From contig DAHWBL010000101.1 of assembly GCA_027323595.1 (NCBI GenBank), positions 1-8,218 on the forward strand: DNA of 8,218 nucleotides. Reading direction: 5' to 3'. Source of the DNA: Acetobacteraceae bacterium. Lineage in GTDB: Bacteria; Pseudomonadota; Alphaproteobacteria; Acetobacterales; Acetobacteraceae. Of the stretch, positions 6,579 to 8,218 are shown piece by piece (position 1 is the first letter of the stretch; each line of letters starts with the position of its first letter). Both the position numbers and the translations under genes were made by a program. Below the pieces are notes generated by a model, which searched no databases, had not been told where the DNA came from, and worked only from the letters and a program-made list of their open reading frames with translations.

Positions 6579-7535
6579 GTGTCGGCGCGGCGCGGCGCCG
6601 CGGTCGCGGGGCTGCTGCTGGCGGCGACCGCCATGCTGGGCTGGTGGCAGGCGCGGCGGGCCTGGGACGCGCCGGGGCCGCTGCCGGTGGCGCGCAACAT
6701 CGTCATCCCGCGCGGCGGCATCGATGCGGTGGCCGCCGCACTGGTCGATGCCGGGGCGCTCGATCGGCCGGCCGGGTTCCGCCTCGCCGCCCTGATCACC
6801 CCGGGCGGGCCGCCACGGGCCGGAGAATTCGCTTTCCCCGCCGGCGCGAGCCTGCATACGTTGCTGGAGGTGCTGCGCGTCGCGCGGCCGGTGCAGCACC
6901 ATCTGACCATCCCCGAGGGGCTCACCAGCGCGCGCATCGCAGCACTGGTCAACGGCGCGGAGGCGATGGCGGGCGAGGTGGAGCCGCCGCCGGAAGGGGG
7001 CGTGCTGCCGCAGACCTATGCCTATGAGTATGACACCGCGCGCGCGGCGCTGCTGGCGCGGATGGCAGCGGCGATGCAGCGGGCGCTGGCGCAGGAATGG
7101 GAGGCCCGCGCGCCCGACCTGCCGCTCGCCTCGGCGCGCCAGGCGCTGATCCTGGCCAGCATCGTCGAGCGCGAGACGGGCCGGCCCGAGGAGCGGGCGC
7201 ATGTCGCCGCCGTGTATCTGAACCGGCTGCGGCTGGGGATGAAGCTGCAGGCGGACCCCACCGTCGGCTACGGACTTGGCGAGCCGCGCGAGGGCGGGCA
7301 CAGGCTCAGCCGGGCCGATCTGGAGCGTGACACGCCCTATAACACCTACCGCATCGCCGGGCTGCCGCCAGGCCCGATCTGCGCGCCGGGGCTCGCGTCG
7401 CTGCACGCGGTGCTGCACCCGGTGGCGAGCGAGGATCTGTATTTCGTCGCCGACGGCAGCGGCGGCCACCTGTTCGCCCGCAGCCTTGCCGAACACCAGA
7501 AGAACGTGTCGCGCTGGCGGGCGCTGGCACAGTGA
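6579..7535 (+). CDS. mltG: Endolytic murein transglycosylase (YceG/MltG family)
   Basis: Inner-membrane lytic transglycosylase that cleaves nascent glycan strands and helps set their length. It has 318 residues, within the usual family size. A single N-terminal membrane segment spans about 7-23. A LysM-like region follows (about 40-110, including HLTIPEGLTSARIAAL), then the catalytic domain. That domain carries LILASIVERETG (190-201) with the conserved glutamates, AAVYLNRLRLGMKLQADPTV (210-229), DTPYNTYRIAGLPPGPICAPG (251-271) and YFVADGSGGHLFARSLAEH (288-306). The GTG start is two bases after the fabF stop, so expression is probably coupled. A later ATG at 6633 would cut the membrane segment. 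MltG at the end of an acpP-fabF cluster is a common arrangement in alphaproteobacteria. No obvious terminator with a T-run follows it. Confidence 0.93.
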   Translation: MSARRGAAVAGLLLAATAMLGWWQARRAWDAPGPLPVARNIVIPRGGIDAVAAALVDAGALDRPAGFRLAALITPGGPPRAGEFAFPAGASLHTLLEVLRVARPVQHHLTIPEGLTSARIAALVNGAEAMAGEVEPPPEGGVLPQTYAYEYDTARAALLARMAAAMQRALAQEWEARAPDLPLASARQALILASIVERETGRPEERAHVAAVYLNRLRLGMKLQADPTVGYGLGEPREGGHRLSRADLERDTPYNTYRIAGLPPGPICAPGLASLHAVLHPVASEDLYFVADGSGGHLFARSLAEHQKNVSRWRALAQ

Positions 7536-7568
7536 TCGGCGCTGGCGCGCTGGCAGTGAGGCGTGGCT

Positions 7569-7597
7569 CTTTCGCGCGCGCGCCGGTTGGGCTATAG
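7569..7597 (+). promoter_or_regulatory. Candidate promoter of tRNA-Arg
   Basis: CTATAG (7592-7597) lies ten bases before the tRNA, at the right distance for a -10 box. The matching -35 region, around CTTTCG (7569-7574), is weak. The tRNA could also be read through from mltG, since no terminator is seen between them. Confidence 0.4.
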
Positions 7598-7606
7598 CCG
7601 CGCCAC

Positions 7607-7683
<77 letters not shown>

Positions 7684-7685
7684 AT

Positions 7686-7701
7686 CTTTTCAGTGGGTTA
7701 C
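7686..7701 (+). repeat. Post-tRNA motif, copy 1 (after tRNA-Arg)
   Basis: CTTTTCAGTGGGTTAC begins three bases after the tRNA-Arg CCA. It matches copy 2 at 7873-7888 in 12 of 16 aligned bases, and the GGGTTAC core is identical. It may be part of an integrase core or attachment sequence extending beyond the tRNA. Confidence 0.6.
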
Positions 7702-7730
7702 ATGGTGCTGCTGGTGGCTTGTTTTGGAGC

Positions 7731-7750
7731 TAGGTAGCACATAGGTAGCA
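7731..7750 (+). repeat. Tandem TAGGTAGCA pair, candidate integrase arm sites
   Basis: Two perfect 9-base copies (7731-7739 and 7742-7750) separated by CA, giving an 11-base period of about one helical turn. A related GGAGC lies just before (7726-7730). Short direct repeats on one helical face, 50-70 bp from a tRNA 3' end, fit tyrosine-integrase arm-type binding sites. No integrase gene is visible, so this is inference. Confidence 0.5.
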
Positions 7751-7824
7751 GAAAAAGGCAGGAAGCCGGGCTTTGGGGCTTGGAGCCTCCTTTGCCGAAC
7801 TCAATGCTGACTTCCGTAGCCCAA

Positions 7825-7871
7825 CCTTCACACGGCGGGGGTCACAGGTTCAATCCCTGTCGCGCCCACCA
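7825..7871 (+). pseudogene. 3' half of tRNA-Val (anticodon CAC), attachment-site remnant
   Basis: A 47-base fragment with everything from the anticodon loop to the CCA. It has loop TTCACAC (7827-7833, anticodon CAC at 7829-7831), 3' anticodon stem GGCGG, variable loop GGGTC, a perfect T-arm ACAGG/CCTGT around TTCAATC, acceptor strand CGCGCCC (7861-7867), discriminator A and CCA (7869-7871). The 5' half is absent. The bases before the loop (CAACC) pair with GGCGG at only three of five positions, and no matching GGGCGCG acceptor strand lies upstream. Similarity therefore stops at the anticodon stem-loop, the usual crossover region for tRNA-targeting integrases. The Val identity is from the anticodon. 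It is not a functional tRNA. Confidence 0.85.
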
Positions 7872-7872
7872 T

Positions 7873-7888
7873 CCTTTCAATGGGTTAC
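7873..7888 (+). repeat. Post-tRNA motif, copy 2 (after the tRNA-Val fragment)
   Basis: CCTTTCAATGGGTTAC starts two bases after the fragment's CCA and corresponds to the motif at 7686-7701 at nearly the same distance from a tRNA end. The two tRNAs differ, so the shared downstream sequence must come from the inserted DNA rather than from the tRNA genes. Confidence 0.6.
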
Positions 7889-7910
7889 GAGATATTCGAA
7901 GCGGCTGGAG

Positions 7911-7939
7911 TTTTGGTAGCTACCAAATAGCTACCAAAA
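7911..7939. repeat. Perfect 12-bp inverted repeat with GGTAGC core
   Basis: Arms TTTTGGTAGCTA (7911-7922) and TAGCTACCAAAA (7928-7939) surround CCAAA. The GGTAGC core is the same word as in the tandem pair at 7731-7750. It lies about 40 bp after the tRNA-Val fragment, as that pair lies about 48 bp after tRNA-Arg. It could be an integrase or excisionase binding site, an operator, or a hairpin terminator reading either way; only a single T follows on the plus strand. Confidence 0.6.
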
Positions 7940-8026
7940 TCCGCCCCATGAAGCGTGCCCGCTGGGGAATGCCTTTCGAACAATCCACACCGCCCGCCCC
8001 CGAAGGGCCGTATTTTGGACCACGCA

Positions 8027-8218
8027 TCACTCGCCCAAGTGGCCCTTCAATGAGGCCTCAGCATTTCTACCGAGGAAAATGCATCCATCGTGAGGCTGTC
8101 GCGGACGGACTTCGCCATGCTTCAAAGAGGCCTCGGCATTTCTACCGAGGAAAACGTGGACATTGTGCGGCTCTTCAGTGAGCCCGGACCGCGGCTTCAA
8201 TGAGGCCTCGGCATTTCT
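8027..8218 (-). CDS. Open frame across the repeat array; possible C-terminus of a 25-residue-repeat protein
   Basis: Reading leftwards from the window edge, one frame is open for 63 codons to a TGA at 8029-8027, with no start in the window. Each 75-base unit would encode 25 residues: a constant 12 (V/I-FLGRNAEASLK) and a variable 13. The three base differences among repeat copies are GCC/GCT (Ala), TCA/TCT (Ser) and GTT/ATT (Val/Ile). The variable parts share E/Q-P-H-N/D at the same place. This is what a protein repeat would show. Against it, the nucleotide repeat has a dyad and a terminal ATTGAAG like known CRISPR repeats, and the open frame is short. I rank CRISPR first and record this as the alternative. 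Confidence 0.22.
   Translation of the reverse strand, partial: RNAEASLKPRSGLTEEPHNVHVFLGRNAEASLKHGEVRPRQPHDGCIFLGRNAEASLKGHLGE
8045..8218 (-). CRISPR. CRISPR array, trailer end (three 36-base repeats, two 39-base spacers; cut by right edge)
   Basis: Repeats lie at 8045-8080, 8120-8155 and 8195-8218 (the last truncated to 24 bases). Spacers are at 8081-8119 and 8156-8194, both exactly 39 bases. On the plus strand each repeat begins CTTCAATGAGGCC and ends CCGAGGAAAAC, with a 6-bp dyad CCTCGG/CCGAGG around an 8-base loop. The leftmost repeat differs at three positions from the middle one, and the middle one has CAAAG for CAATG. Degeneration at this end and the ATTGAAG 3' end on the minus strand both suggest leftward transcription, with the leader and any cas genes to the right. 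A 36-base repeat ending ATTGAAG with long spacers fits class 1 (type I or III). The subtype cannot be settled. No cas gene or tracr anti-repeat is in view. Confidence 0.72.

Larger units (their letters stand above)
7684..8044. other. Gene-free, lower-GC junction region downstream of tRNA-Arg
   Basis: These 361 bp between the tRNA and the repeat array carry no convincing protein gene. The contents, left to right, are: the post-tRNA motif copy 1 (7686-7701), tandem TAGGTAGCA (7731-7750), unassigned sequence (7751-7824), the tRNA-Val 3' fragment (7825-7871), motif copy 2 (7873-7888), the 12-bp inverted repeat (7911-7939), and about 105 bp in which I see nothing (7940-8044). The composition shift is visible: 30 of the 60 bases from 7681 to 7740 are G or C, whereas the preceding genes are far richer. 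Confidence 0.6.

Noticed and set aside
7751..7800. Short AAGCC/GGCTT and GGAG/CTCC stems as a terminator of tRNA-Arg
   Set aside because: The stems are short with overlapping alternatives and no T-run follows; not convincing as a terminator.
7684..7871. tRNA-Val gene interrupted by a group I intron at the anticodon loop
   Set aside because: Some bacterial tRNA genes carry such introns, but no 5' tRNA-Val half (GGGCGCG acceptor plus D-arm) exists upstream in the window, so this is a 3' fragment only.
7965..8010. A further degenerate repeat one period left of 8045
   Set aside because: The bases around 7970 show only a few scattered matches to the repeat, so the array ends at 8045.
7684..8044. 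tracrRNA anti-repeat that would indicate a type II or V CRISPR system
   Set aside because: No stretch complementary to the 36-base repeat was found in this region, and the repeat has its own internal stem as in class 1 arrays.
7780..8181. A 133-codon plus-strand open frame downstream of tRNA-Arg
   Set aside because: It runs through the tRNA-Val fragment, the inverted repeat and the repeat array, has no recognisable domain, and stops inside the second spacer. Its content is explained by those elements.

Overview
The window reads as chromosome of a GC-rich alphaproteobacterium, most likely an Acetobacteraceae/Rhodospirillales member. The reasons are the very high G+C of the genes, the cluster order fabD-fabG-acpP-fabF-mltG, and the character of the proteins. 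The lineage is an inference from gene content, not a database match.

Layout. (1) 1-1354, minus strand: the N-terminal 166 codons of an RND (AcrB-type) efflux permease that runs off the left edge, preceded by an OmpR/PhoB-type response regulator. The 94 bp between them holds two hairpins. (2) 1355-1638: a 284 bp divergent intergenic region. (3) 1639-3075, plus strand: a membrane histidine kinase, presumably the partner of the divergent regulator. Together they look like a two-component system controlling the efflux pump. (4) 3106-7535, plus strand: the fatty-acid synthesis cluster fabD, fabG, acpP, fabF, then mltG. FabD loads malonyl groups onto the acyl carrier protein, FabF condenses, FabG reduces, and AcpP carries the chain. 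MltG trims nascent peptidoglycan strands. Candidate promoters lie at the end of the kinase gene and in front of acpP. (5) 7607-7683: an intact tRNA-Arg(CCG).

(6) 7684-8218 is the accessory part. Base composition falls sharply after the tRNA. About 140 bp downstream lies the 3' half only of a second tRNA, tRNA-Val(CAC), at 7825-7871. Both tRNA 3' ends are followed by the same 16-base motif (12 of 16 identical) and then by GGTAGC-type repeats: a tandem pair after tRNA-Arg and a 12-bp inverted repeat after the Val fragment. This looks like two related integrase attachment modules side by side. Right after them is a 75-bp-period repeat array, with 36-base repeats and two 39-base spacers, cut by the window edge. 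It is best read as the trailer end of a CRISPR array transcribed leftwards from a leader beyond the window. A minus-strand reading frame stays open through the whole array, and most differences between units are synonymous or conservative in it. A protein-coding tandem repeat is therefore a real alternative.

No cas gene, integrase or transposase is visible. The window seems to capture a conserved chromosomal backbone joining a tRNA-anchored mobile island.
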